64,000 nt of DNA. It comes from Plasmodium brasilianum (lineage: Eukaryota; Apicomplexa; Aconoidasida; Haemosporida; Plasmodiidae). Positions within the stretch are counted from its first letter, which is position 1; each line of letters starts with the position of its first letter. Below, in pieces: positions 35,574-45,791 of the stretch. A model generated the notes under the pieces. That model worked only from the letters and a program-made list of their open reading frames with translations, was not told where the DNA came from and ran no database searches. The stretch is taken from the NCBI RefSeq assembly GCF_023973825.1, contig NC_090127.1, positions 1,212,001 to 1,276,000 of the forward strand, given 5' to 3'. Made by a program: the position numbers and the translations under genes.

Positions 35574-36427
35574 ATGAAAGCACAATACAAACATCGGTGT
35601 TTTTATGAAGAACACTCTTATTTGATCAACATTTTGTTAAATTTCTCTAAACATGTGCATATGTGTACGTGCATAAGTATAAGTGCATATATATATATGT
35701 ATATACACATATACATAAATGTGTGTACCACGTATGGTAAACATACCCCTTATGCTCCATAAATTCTTTGATTTTCATTAAATTCAAGGGAGTTAAAATT
35801 TTTTCAGTTTTATATTCTTAAAATATATTTTTGTTAATTTTTTATTCTGTAATTATATATAATTAGTTAGTTCCGTTGCTATTAATAGATATACACTTAA
35901 TATTTTATCCTTGCATAACCGAACATAAATATTTTATTATTCTTTTTCACGTTGGTAAAGTGATCATTCTTTTTCTTTTTTTTTTCTTATTCATAATTTG
36001 TCTTTAATCTTCATTTAAAAAAAAAAAAAAAATCGAATAAATGCGTTATTTGCTTAGTTTTAAAATTAATTAGTATTTTATATAATTAATCAAACAGTGG
36101 AAATGTGGGTATTATTGTTAATGAACCACACAATTGGGGTTATGGACTTGCCATATTCAAGTTATTACAAGAAGCGTTGGGGAAAAAATATAGTAAATAT
36201 GTATATATATGCATATGTAGTGTACGTATGTATACGTACGTACATGCATTTACACATTCGAACGAAATACTTCCAATTTTTCAGCTCAAAAAGATCCATA
36301 TAAAGTTTATACTACTGAAATGCCAAAATTGTTACATAATAGAACAAATGATTGTCTCCTCTTCTTATGGTTGAGCAAAACAAAGAAATGTAAGCAGAAT
36401 ACTTTGAAAGATATAATATCCTTATAA
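35574..36427 (+). CDS. Candidate three-exon small protein, 108 residues
   Basis: Not recognised. Exons 2 (36098-36192) and 3 (36285-36427) are convincing: GNVGIIVNEPHNWGYGLAIF then KLLQEALGKKY, and QKDPYKVYTTEMPKLLHNRT then NDCLLFLWLSK, joined in phase 1 across a 92-bp intron with a TTTTTCAG acceptor. Exon 2 needs an upstream exon in phase 2. The best candidate is 35574-35662 (MKAQYKHRCFYEEHSYLINI), with donor GTGTAC in the right phase. The frame upstream of that Met is open back to 35496 and hydrophobic, so a longer membrane-anchored N-terminus on another exon is possible. The composition suggests a small folded domain, perhaps organellar (inference). Confidence 0.45.
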
Positions 36428-37254
36428 CTTTCGTATATATGTATTTATGATAAACCTAAGTAAAACTAGGAAGAAATAAACAAGCAAAAATAATTTTCAC
36501 ACAAGAACGACTACAATATACATATTTGCATATATATATTACGTACATAGCATACGTACCGTAAAGTTGGACATAAATAATTTTGTTAATTATACGACCT
36601 GTTATATTATGCTTATTTTGTCGAACTGTATATGAAAAAAAAAAATAATAATAAATAACAATTACGAGAATCTTTATATTATTTCATTTTTATTAATGGT
36701 TACTGTATACCAAAGGATAAAAAAAAAAAAAAAAAAATCTACATCATATGTATATATTTACATACATATATATATGGTTTAAGTATATGTATATTTATAT
36801 AATATTTTTGTTGTCACTCTCTTTCAATACCAGCAAAAAAACAAGGAATAATAAAAAAATAAAATTATTTTTCATTCTTGTTAAACTTAAGTCTTTTTTT
36901 GTTTTTTTTTTTTTCCATTTAAATTAATTGTTCGCTAAATATAAACTAAAATAAATTATTATTCAATATTGAAGAAAATACAATTATTACAAATAAGAAT
37001 ATGTAAAAAAATAATTTTTATTACAATAAAATAATTTTGTTAATTTCATATGATGCTTGGGATATTGTATATAAAATAGGTATATTTACATAATAAAAAT
37101 AATAATATACAATTTTCAAAAAAATTTGATTAAATCTTAAGGAAATCCTGTTTTACAAAAGAACAAGACTGTTATCAAAATAAAAATACATAAAATGAAA
37201 AAAATTTTAGTGAAATATGTAAAAAATATTATTATACATATGAAATATTTTATA

Positions 37255-37450
37255 TTATGTATATATTTGTATTTATTTGTATATATTTGTATATATTTGT
37301 ATATATTTGTATATATTTGTATTTATTTGTATTTATTTGTATTTATTTGTATTTATTTGTATATATTTGTATATATTTGTATATATTTGTATTTATTTGT
37401 ATTTATTTGTATTTATTTGTATTTATTTGTATTTATTTGTATTTATTTGC
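37255..37450. repeat. 10-bp TTTGTATWTA array
   Basis: About nineteen units alternating TTTGTATATA and TTTGTATTTA in blocks. Confidence 0.9.
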
Positions 37451-39060
37451 TTTTTCATATATATATATATATATATTATACATGTACATATATGTATTTT
37501 GTACTTTATATTTTATGTTTTGTATGTCGTATTTTTTATTGAACATAAAGTATATTCTTTTTTATACTTTTTTTCTAATTGCAGTATCATATATTTTTTT
37601 TTTTTTGGGGTATAGAAGCATGTTGCTTTATACAAAAAAAAAAAAATATTCTTTTTTTTCTATATTCTATTTTTTTAAAATAATACAATTTTCTCTTTTT
37701 TTATTATTATTGTAGTATAATAATAATTATATAGGAACTTTAATTTATTCATATATATAATTATATATTATATAGAATAAATAAATATATATACATATTA
37801 ACATGTAAAAATTTGTATTTTTAATAGAAGAAATATCCATATATTTTTTTTTTTTTTCTATATATGTAAATAAATTATACGTATTTATATATATATATAT
37901 ATATATATTTATTCATATACTGTAATTTAAAAATTTTAAAATGGTCTTACATTTTAAATCATTCAAATAAACATACCTATTTTATAGAGGCTTTTTTTTT
38001 ATAACATATATGATATTACTATGTATATAAATACGTATATATTTATATATATACATATATGCATAAAAATAATATATTAGAGAATATCATAATATTATAT
38101 AAACAGATATATAATTATAATATACTTTTATATGAAATATATTTTTTTAACACGTAAACACTTTTTTTCTTTCGCTATGATCCATATTATTCATAATACT
38201 GATTGAATAAATGCATAAGTATAAATTGATATATATATATGTTTATATGTGCTTGTACATGTTTATAAATGCATATACATGTTTATAAATACGTATACAT
38301 GTTTGTATGGGCGTGTACCAGTTTGTAAGAGCTCATATATATTTTTTTATGTACATATACATGTTTATGTATGCGTATATTGCTTTACAAATGCCTACAT
38401 ACATATATATATATTTATATATATTATAAATACAAAAAAATATATATCTATGTGTATAATGCATATATATAAAGAATATATATATGTATATATAACTATA
38501 TATATATATATAGTTATTTATATATAGATGTATAAACTCATATGCAAATGAATAAATTATATATGTATTCATATATATATACCCCATATTATATGATGTA
38601 TAATTTTTTTTTTTTTTTTTTAATTTGAATAAAATCCTCAAAAACTCATGTGTATTTTCCTTATCCCTTTTTTATAAAAATTACATGATTCTTTAAAATT
38701 TTTTTTTTTAACATAATTCTATACATACTAAACAAAAGTGTTTATTTCAAAAAAAAAAAAAAAAGAAAATCGAATAGAATTGTTACGTATATATGTTTTT
38801 TTTTTTTTTCATCTGTTTTTTTGTTATATATATATATATATTTATTTATTTATAAATATATGTATATTTACAGTTATATATGTATATTTACAGATATATA
38901 TGTATATTTACAGATATATATGTATATTTATGTACATAAGAGATTTTTTGTAGTTAAATGGAATCGTATTGAGATTATACATTACATACATGATTGTGAA
39001 TAATTTTAATTATTCACTTGTCCATTCGTTCTTGAGTATTTTTTCATATGCATTTTTATT

Positions 39061-39290
39061 CTTCATTCATTTATTTATCAGTTCTCTTCATTCATTTATT
39101 TATCAATTCTCTTCATTCATTTATTTATCAGTTCTCTTCATTCATTTATTTATCAGTTCTCTTCATTCATTTATTTATCAGTTCTCTTCATTCATTTATT
39201 TATCAGTTCTCTTCATTCATTTATTTATCAGTTCTCTTCATTCATTTATTTATCAGTTCTCTTCATTCATTTATTTATCAGTTCACTTGT
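39061..39290. repeat. 25-bp minisatellite
   Basis: Nine near-identical copies of CTTCATTCATTTATTTATCA followed by GTTCT. Period 25 gives a 25-residue periodicity in two frames. A degenerate GTTCGTTTGTTC tail follows to 39440. Confidence 0.95.
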
Positions 39291-40264
39291 TCGTTTGTTC
39301 ATTTATTCGTCTGTTCTTTTCTTCGTCTGTTCGTTTGTTTGTCTGTTCTTCTGTTCGTTTATTCGTTTATTCGTTTGTTCGTTTATTTGTTAATTCTTTT
39401 GTTCGTTTATTTATTCATTTATTTATACGTTCATCCATATATATATTTTTTTTTTTTTTTTTGTATATTTTTATGAAAAATAGTTTATTTAAGAACATTA
39501 ATACAAATAAATAACTGTAACAAAATTAAGATATAATTTTTTTTATATTTGTTTTCACCTTTTTTTTTTCTTTTTTTTTTTGGTATATTATTTTAAATAC
39601 GCATAAATGGAGAGGAGGGGACTATATAATAAGAATATATATACACACATAAAATAATTATATTTTTTTTTTTTTTTTAAACCTTTATATATATATGCCA
39701 GATATTTCCTCTTATAATATTTTAATAATTCGCAAAAATTTACGGAAATTTAAAATTATATCTATTATTAATAAAGGAGTGTAATTAACGAATTTTATAA
39801 ATATACATATGCGCATAATATTATATGTGCGTGTATATTTGACTCCTATGCGCATGACTATCTATAATGTATATTATACATAATCATGCGCATTTCCTTT
39901 TATAATATATATTATACATACTCTTATGCATATACACATATAATATATATATTATATATACATATATATGTATATACATATATGTATATGCACACGTATA
40001 TTCCCCTCGCACAGAATAAATGATAGCATTTTTTATGCATGTTTTTCCATTTAAAAATTTTAAAAATTTTAGGTGAAAAAAAAGTAAAAAAAAAAAGATT
40101 TATTTTTATTCCCTTTTTTTTTTTTTTTTTATACCTCCTTTTTATGTTCATAACATTTAAAGCAATAACGCATAAAAGAATATAGACTTTTACTTATGCT
40201 TTTAAATTACACATATATATATATATATATTTTAATATATATATATATTTTTTAATATATATAT

Positions 40265-40415
40265 AATATTTTAACATAATTTAACATATCATAGCTTAAT
40301 ATATCATAGCTTAATATATCATAATTTAACATATCATAGCTTAATATATCATAGCTTAATATATCATAGCTTAATATATCATAGCTTAATATATCATAGC
40401 TTAACATAACATAAT
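40265..40415. repeat. 15-bp ATATATCATAGCTTA array near the ArfGAP gene start
   Basis: About nine copies with ATTTA and ACATA variants, ending about 90 bp before the ATG at 40503. Confidence 0.92.
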
Positions 40416-40502
40416 ATAACATACCATAACATAATATATCATACCATAACGCACGCATTTACCTTTCAAAAATATTGTAAAAATCAAAAATAAAAGGAGA
40501 AA

Positions 40503-42389
40503 ATGTCAACAGCTACACAGTTGGGGATATCAGAAAGAGAATATGAAGAAGCTTTAGCTGTAGAAAAATTATTTTTCATATCCTCAAGAGAAAGATGTAA
40601 TTATTGTAATAATGGAAAATCAACGTTTGTTGATACATATAATTATGAATTTTTATGTGATAAATGTTCATATAAAAGTAAACACAAAAAAAAGATTGGA
40701 GAAGATTCTATAAGCTATTATGATGTTCAAAAATTAGAGCGCAAATTTGGGGATGCTTCTTCAAGTTATAATAACAATAATAGTAGTAATTATAACAATT
40801 ATTATAATAATAAACATAGTCGAAAGTCAAATAATCATCATCATCACCACCATCATGATAAAAAAGGAAAATCAAAAAGTAGACATTCATCAAGCAAAAA
40901 ATATGTAGAAGAACTTTCAAATGATGATAATAGTTCCTCATATTCATATGAGGGAAAATCAAGAAGAGAAAAGAAAAAAAAAAAAGAAAGAGAAAAATAT
41001 AGAGAAAAGGATAGAGAAAAAGATAGAGGTAGTGATAGGGACAGAAAAAAAGATAAATATAACAGTAATAGTAGTAATAATCATAGTAATAAAGATAAAT
41101 ATTATAGTAAAAAGAAAAAAAAAAGTGTCGAATCCAATGATGACTTTGATGATGATTTTTGTCTAAATGATTATTATGATCATACCACCCCTGGTATGAT
41201 GGGAATTATGAATTCAAATAACTTGAACAGTTCAGATTTTACTAAAAACTGTAGTATCTTGGATAGCAATTTTCAAGATTTTGATAATAATAATGGTTCT
41301 GGTAGTCATATAAACTATAATCAGATGAATGATAATAATTTTAGCGATTTTAACGCAGTCAGTAATAATAATATAAGTCATACTAATAATTTATCTTTTG
41401 ATCATCCGCATTTTACTAATGATAATTATAGTAATTCAAAATATATGAACACTCCAAATAATGAATTAGTCAATCCTAATAATAATCCCTTATCGCTGGA
41501 CGATTTTAATCCTATGCATTTCAAAAGTAGTAGGAATTTTTCAAATAACTTTAACATGCAAATGAGTGATGAGATGGAATTAAATAAAGTCAAATACAGT
41601 AACAATATAAATGGTAGTACTAGCAGTAGTAGAAATAATAACATTAGTAATTGTAATAGTAATAAAGTAAGCTTGCATGCGTACGATCCGTTTGATAGCG
41701 GCATTAGTTCCGCACACAATGACAAAAGTAGATACAGTCATAATAATCGTAGTAGTCATAGTAATAATAATATTGTGGACAACTTAAATTACTTTAACAA
41801 TTTGAATTTTCCTAGTAACACTCATCAAAACAGTATGAACAATAGATTATATATATTGAACAAAAGGAATTCGTTAAATCCCAGTTTTCCTCAAAGTAAT
41901 AATTCCAATTCATTATACAACCAATACTCATTGGGGACAAATCCATATGCGTTAAGTAAACAAAATATGATAAATGGAAAAATGCTTTACGATAATAATA
42001 AGAATTATAACACGAATAATAAAAATATCACTTCTTTTATGTTAAACAGTAGTCATATGAGCAAATCGAATAGTAATAATAATATGAATAATATTAATAA
42101 TTGTGGTCTAGACCCACTAGATTCAAATATGAACAACTTGTTTAGCTATTGTAAGCACAATAATATAAATGAGCTAAAAACATGGAAGAATGATGGTAAC
42201 ACGCATATTAATAATAAGAACAATAATAATAATAATAATAGTATGTATAACTCAGATTTTTCACCTGTTACTGTATCGGATAAAAACCCATTCTCCCTTC
42301 AGAATATTATATCAAATACAAAAAATAAAGATTCACCCAGTTACACTAATTCTTTAGCGGATGATATGTATAGGAACTTATATAAGTAA
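40503..42389 (+). CDS. KIC7: ArfGAP-type zinc-finger protein with Asn-rich tail; candidate KIC7
   Basis: ArfGAP domains stimulate GTP hydrolysis by Arf on vesicle membranes. A single exon encodes 628 residues. An N-terminal helix (REYEEALAVEKLFFI) is followed by zinc ligands C32, C35, C52 and C55, exactly the ArfGAP spacing CX2CX16CX2C, and then by SYYDVQKLERKFGD. At the position of the catalytic arginine (CX4R) there is K60, so GAP activity may be lost. The remaining 500 residues are low complexity: a His run near 118-125, a Lys/Arg/Glu stretch, then Asn/Ser-rich sequence with YDPF (about 393) and NPF (about 594) motifs, the latter typical of EH-domain binding. This resembles AGFG/SMAP proteins. 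KIC7, from memory an ArfGAP protein of the Kelch13 endocytic compartment at PF3D7_0813000, fits domain and presumed synteny; the symbol is an inference. Confidence 0.85.
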   Translation: MSTATQLGISEREYEEALAVEKLFFISSRERCNYCNNGKSTFVDTYNYEFLCDKCSYKSKHKKKIGEDSISYYDVQKLERKFGDASSSYNNNNSSNYNNYYNNKHSRKSNNHHHHHHHDKKGKSKSRHSSSKKYVEELSNDDNSSSYSYEGKSRREKKKKKEREKYREKDREKDRGSDRDRKKDKYNSNSSNNHSNKDKYYSKKKKKSVESNDDFDDDFCLNDYYDHTTPGMMGIMNSNNLNSSDFTKNCSILDSNFQDFDNNNGSGSHINYNQMNDNNFSDFNAVSNNNISHTNNLSFDHPHFTNDNYSNSKYMNTPNNELVNPNNNPLSLDDFNPMHFKSSRNFSNNFNMQMSDEMELNKVKYSNNINGSTSSSRNNNISNCNSNKVSLHAYDPFDSGISSAHNDKSRYSHNNRSSHSNNNIVDNLNYFNNLNFPSNTHQNSMNNRLYILNKRNSLNPSFPQSNNSNSLYNQYSLGTNPYALSKQNMINGKMLYDNNKNYNTNNKNITSFMLNSSHMSKSNSNNNMNNINNCGLDPLDSNMNNLFSYCKHNNINELKTWKNDGNTHINNKNNNNNNNSMYNSDFSPVTVSDKNPFSLQNIISNTKNKDSPSYTNSLADDMYRNLYK

Positions 42390-42999
42390 ATAATTTTAAT
42401 CTGCATTTTTGATTATTTGCAGAAGAGGAGAGGAATCAGAGGAGCTTTATTTTTTCCACATTTTATTTTTCCGTATTTTGTTTTTCCATTTTTTATTTTT
42501 TCCTTAATTAATTTTTTCCCGACGTTATTTTTTCTCTACCATATTTGTTTCACAATTTTTATTTTATTTTTGATTTACTGAATGTATATGTTTTAATGTT
42601 ACAAGGATATATAATATGTATTCCTTTACATATACGTGTTATTGTGTATGTATACATATACGCATATACATGTATACATATACATATGTACAAACTAGTG
42701 TATGCCTTTATAGTTATCTGTTTTATTTTGCGCACATTTCTGTATCCCGCTTTTTTTTTTTTTTTTGTACATTATTCATTACCACCCCTCTCATGATATT
42801 TTTAAATGAAATGATTGACTTTATATGGGTAAACATACACAATTACACATGTATACATGTATGTATGTATGTATGTATGTATGTATGTATGTATGTATGT
42901 ATGTATGTATGTATGTATGTATGTATGTATGTATGTATGTATGTATGTATGTATGTATGTATGTATGTATGTATGTATGTATGTATGTATGTATGTATA

Positions 43000-43035
<36 letters not shown>

Positions 43036-43570
43036 TTGTATTATGTATGTATGTATGTATGTATGTATGTATGTATGTATGTATGTGTATGTATGTATGT
43101 ATGTATGTATGTATGTATGTATGTATGTATGTATGTATGTATGTATGTATGTATGTATGTATGTATGTATGTATGTATGTATGTATGTATGTATGTATAT
43201 ATATATATATATACATGTGCGCGTGTATGTTTCATATTTGGCTTATTTAATTTTGTTTTATAGTTGTTTTTAAATTTTTTTATTAGTGTAATTTTTTTGG
43301 GTATTTTTTTTTTTTTTTTTTTTTTTGTATTTACATAATATAGCCATTTATAAATATATGCTATATAGCATAACTTTGAACCATATTTATATATTTGTAC
43401 ATAGATATGTATCTAGGCATGTATATGCGTATATATATTACCCTATTACTAGGAGAATCGAATTAACTATATTTTTATTATAAATTTAGAATTTGTAAAT
43501 TTGCACGATTGTAAATTTCCATTGTTTTTCAATTGGTTTTATTTATTTTTATATCATATTTTTAAGCCGA
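42390..43570. other. Intergenic region dominated by a (GTAT)n array
   Basis: 3' flank of the ArfGAP gene, with TTTTCC/TTTTTA pyrimidine repeats (42445-42520), followed by the long tetranucleotide array and a T-rich run at 43300-43326. No gene is seen. Confidence 0.6.
42850..43198. repeat. Long (GTAT)n tetranucleotide microsatellite
   Basis: About 345 bp of GTAT units, interrupted by ATATATATAT at about 42997-43008, TGTATTATGTA at 43033-43045 and GTGTAT at 43085. It is open in several frames and produces Met-Tyr-Val-Cys and Thr-Tyr-Ile-His polymers. Confidence 0.97.
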
Positions 43571-44047
43571 ATGTTTTCTTCATTTCGCTTGATGTGTACC
43601 CTTCTCTTCATTATATTCATTTGTATAATACGTGCGAAGCATTATGGGAGAATATTCATAAGAGTAAAATTATAAAAGTATGTGTATACTTTTACAAAAA
43701 AAAAAAAAAATTAAACAATATAAAATTAAGCAGCGTAAAATTAAGCAGCGTAATATTAAGCAGCGTAATATTAAGCAGCGTAATATTAAGCAGCGTAATA
43801 TTAAGCAGCGTAATATTAAGCAGCGTAAAATGAAACGGCAGCACTGCGAACACGATTCTTTTCTTTGAAATATAAAAGCTATGCCCAAACGTTGTGAGGT
43901 AAATAAACACCGCTTATGTAAGTAAATTTTTAAGGAAAATAATATAATCTTATAATATTACATTCCAGGATAATTAAGAAATTTTTGTTATTTCCAAATA
44001 TGATGACAAAAATAGAGTTCTCCGCCTTTTCCCTGTACGAACTTTAA
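43571..44047 (+). CDS. Candidate small secreted protein, three exons, 63 residues
   Basis: Exon 43571-43663 encodes MFSSFRLMCTLLFIIFICII and then RAKHYGRIFIR, a good signal peptide (basic start, 13-residue hydrophobic core), ending at donor GTAAAA. A 20-nt exon (43879-43898) and exon 43969-44047 continue in phase and give a basic tail ending FSAFSLYEL. A signal-peptide first exon followed by a basic stretch is typical of secreted or apicoplast-targeted Plasmodium proteins. Another reading is possible: in the adjacent frame, 43571-43661 (LHYIHLYNTCEALWENIHK) joins 43978-44046 (IFVISKYDDKNRVLRLFPVR) in phase, but it has no start codon. Only one can be right, and either may belong to a larger gene. 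Intron 1 contains a 15-bp repeat. Confidence 0.28.
43733..43832. repeat. 15-bp AATATTAAGCAGCGT array
   Basis: Seven tandem copies of TAATATTAAGCAGCG with AAAATT variants at the left. Confidence 0.93.
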
Positions 44048-44451
44048 AGTAAGGCAATTTTGTATATTCAAAAGAATGTGTATGCCTAAAATTATATTTT
44101 TTCTTCAAGCAGTTTAACAGTTTTATTGTGTTGTTCTGGAAAACTGTACGATCGAGTGCATTGGGGAATTGCATATGATAGTTTTAATTTTTTGTTAATT
44201 TTTTTTGTCTTTTTGGTGCATCAAAAGTAAAAAGTAGATTTTTTCTGAAAAAGGAACTTACGATATATATTGTATCCTTTTGAATATATATGCACATATA
44301 TATATATATATATATACATTTATATTAACATTCACATACGTATACATATATATGTGAATATATGTGCGTATCTCGTTTCAGCAATAAATACTTCCCCCTT
44401 TACTGAAGAGAGAATTTTTTAAATAAAATTTTTGCACTTACACGGAAAAAA

Positions 44452-45157
44452 ATGGTCAAAATGCAAAAAATTAACGCGAAATTTCGCATTGGAATTGATG
44501 ACTTATATGGTATAACATATACATAAATATATACATGAGTACAATTTTTTTCATATTATATAATTATGGCCTTTTTTCTTTCATTTTGTTCCAATTTATG
44601 TTTCATTTTATGTTCCAATTTTTTTTTTTTTTTTTTCTCCTTTCTCTCAATATATAATTATGCTAGATAGAATTATTGTCAGAAAGGTTGATTCGAGTAA
44701 AGATTTTTCATTAATACTTTTTCCTCCTATTTTAAGCGAAGGTACGTACCCACATATGTACTTTTTCCTCATTCATGTTTCATGAGCAAATGAACAAGTA
44801 GCATAAAGCTGTACTGGTGTGTGTGCGTGTATCCTTACGTAAAGTGGTATATAAGAATTAGGAAAATAATAAATTGGTAAATTTTCCATTTTTTATGTAC
44901 GTATGTAAGTATGCATGTGTGTGTGTACGCATATGTGTATGTATATATACATACATATGTACAAGTATACATGTGCATTTTTATAATATGTTATGTTCAT
45001 TTTTTTTTTTTTTTTTTTTTTGTAATTGCTAATATCATAAACCATTTCTTTTTAATTTTACACTATGCACACATGGGATATATTCTTAAATAAGATTAGC
45101 ATATTTAACACTCTTTCAAGTTACATGATTGCAAAACAATCTTTTGCTTCGTACTAA
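44452..45157 (+). CDS. Candidate three-exon small protein with GroES-like motif, 57 residues
   Basis: Exons 44452-44509, 44667-44745 and 45121-45157 join in phase (1, 2) with GT...AG ends. The product starts MVKMQKINAKFRIGIDDLYD, continues RIIVRKVDSS and LILFPPILSEG, and ends YMIAKQSFASY. The stretch IDDLYDRIIVRK resembles the start of a GroES/cpn10 domain (xxPLxDRVxVK), and SLILFPP could correspond to the strand after the mobile loop. The remainder of a GroES fold is absent. It could be the 3' part of a gene that begins with the signal-peptide exon at 43571, or a remnant. I could not find an exon chain linking the two. Homology is tentative. Confidence 0.28.
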
Positions 45158-45791
45158 TTATTCTTGTGTATTTATTACGGGGGTGCATTTGTACATGTGA
45201 ATACGTGGGTTTATATATTCATCGAAATCACTTTCTCAACTCCTTCCTCACTACAAAGGGTGCATATATTATTCGAAGTCGCGCAGTTAGCATACACACA
45301 CGTAAATATGTACTTATAAGTGTGCAAAAGTATAAATATGTAAATGTTATTGTGCAAAAGTGTAAATAGGTACATATTATTGCGCAAAAGTGTAAATAGG
45401 TACATATTATTGCGCAAAAGTGTAAATAGGTACATATTATTGCGCAAAAGTGTAAATAGGTACATATTATTGCGCAAAAGTGTAAATAGGTACATATTAT
45501 TGCGCAAAAGTGTAAATAGGTACATATTATTGCGCAAAAGTGTAAATATGTGCATGTTCATGCGCAAAATTGTGTAAAGATGTAATATGTGCACGCAAAT
45601 ATATATATATATATATGTAAATATACACACATAAATGCATATAAATGCCCATATATATATGTTCGCACACATTTATATGCTTGTGAACGCTTGCCCCTGT
45701 GGTAGAACCACAAAAAGCCGAGTAGCAGTTAGCACCTGGGTTGTCCATCTTGTGAAAAAATTATACATATGACGCATGAGAAGAAGGTAAA
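45158..45791. other. Intergenic region with a 30-bp minisatellite
   Basis: 5' flank of the CSC1 gene. It contains the array at 45331-45560 and a TA tract at 45600. A more GC-balanced stretch at 45170-45300 shows no conserved product. Confidence 0.6.
45331..45560. repeat. 30-bp minisatellite
   Basis: Seven to eight copies of TGTAAATAGGTACATATTAT followed by TGCGCAAAAG. The TGCGCA palindrome recurs every 30 bp. Confidence 0.95.

Larger units (their letters stand above)
36428..40502. other. Long intergenic region, repeat-rich
   Basis: Four kilobases upstream of the ArfGAP gene with no supported gene. It contains TTTGTATATA/TTTGTATTTA units (37255-37450), TA tracts, a TATATGTATATTTACAGA repeat (38865-38930), the 25-bp array at 39061, short palindromic TA elements around 38500 and the 15-bp array at 40265. 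Confidence 0.6.

Noticed and set aside
39061..39290. CRISPR-like appearance of regularly repeated units
   Set aside because: The units are head-to-tail tandem with no spacers, and the organism is a eukaryote.
38969..39514. Frames of 142 and 181 residues resembling membrane proteins
   Set aside because: A 25-bp repeat creates an exact 25-residue periodicity in two different frames, so selection on protein is not supported.
42616..43273. Long Met-Tyr-Val-Cys and Thr-Tyr-Ile-His frames
   Set aside because: Translations of the (GTAT)n microsatellite.
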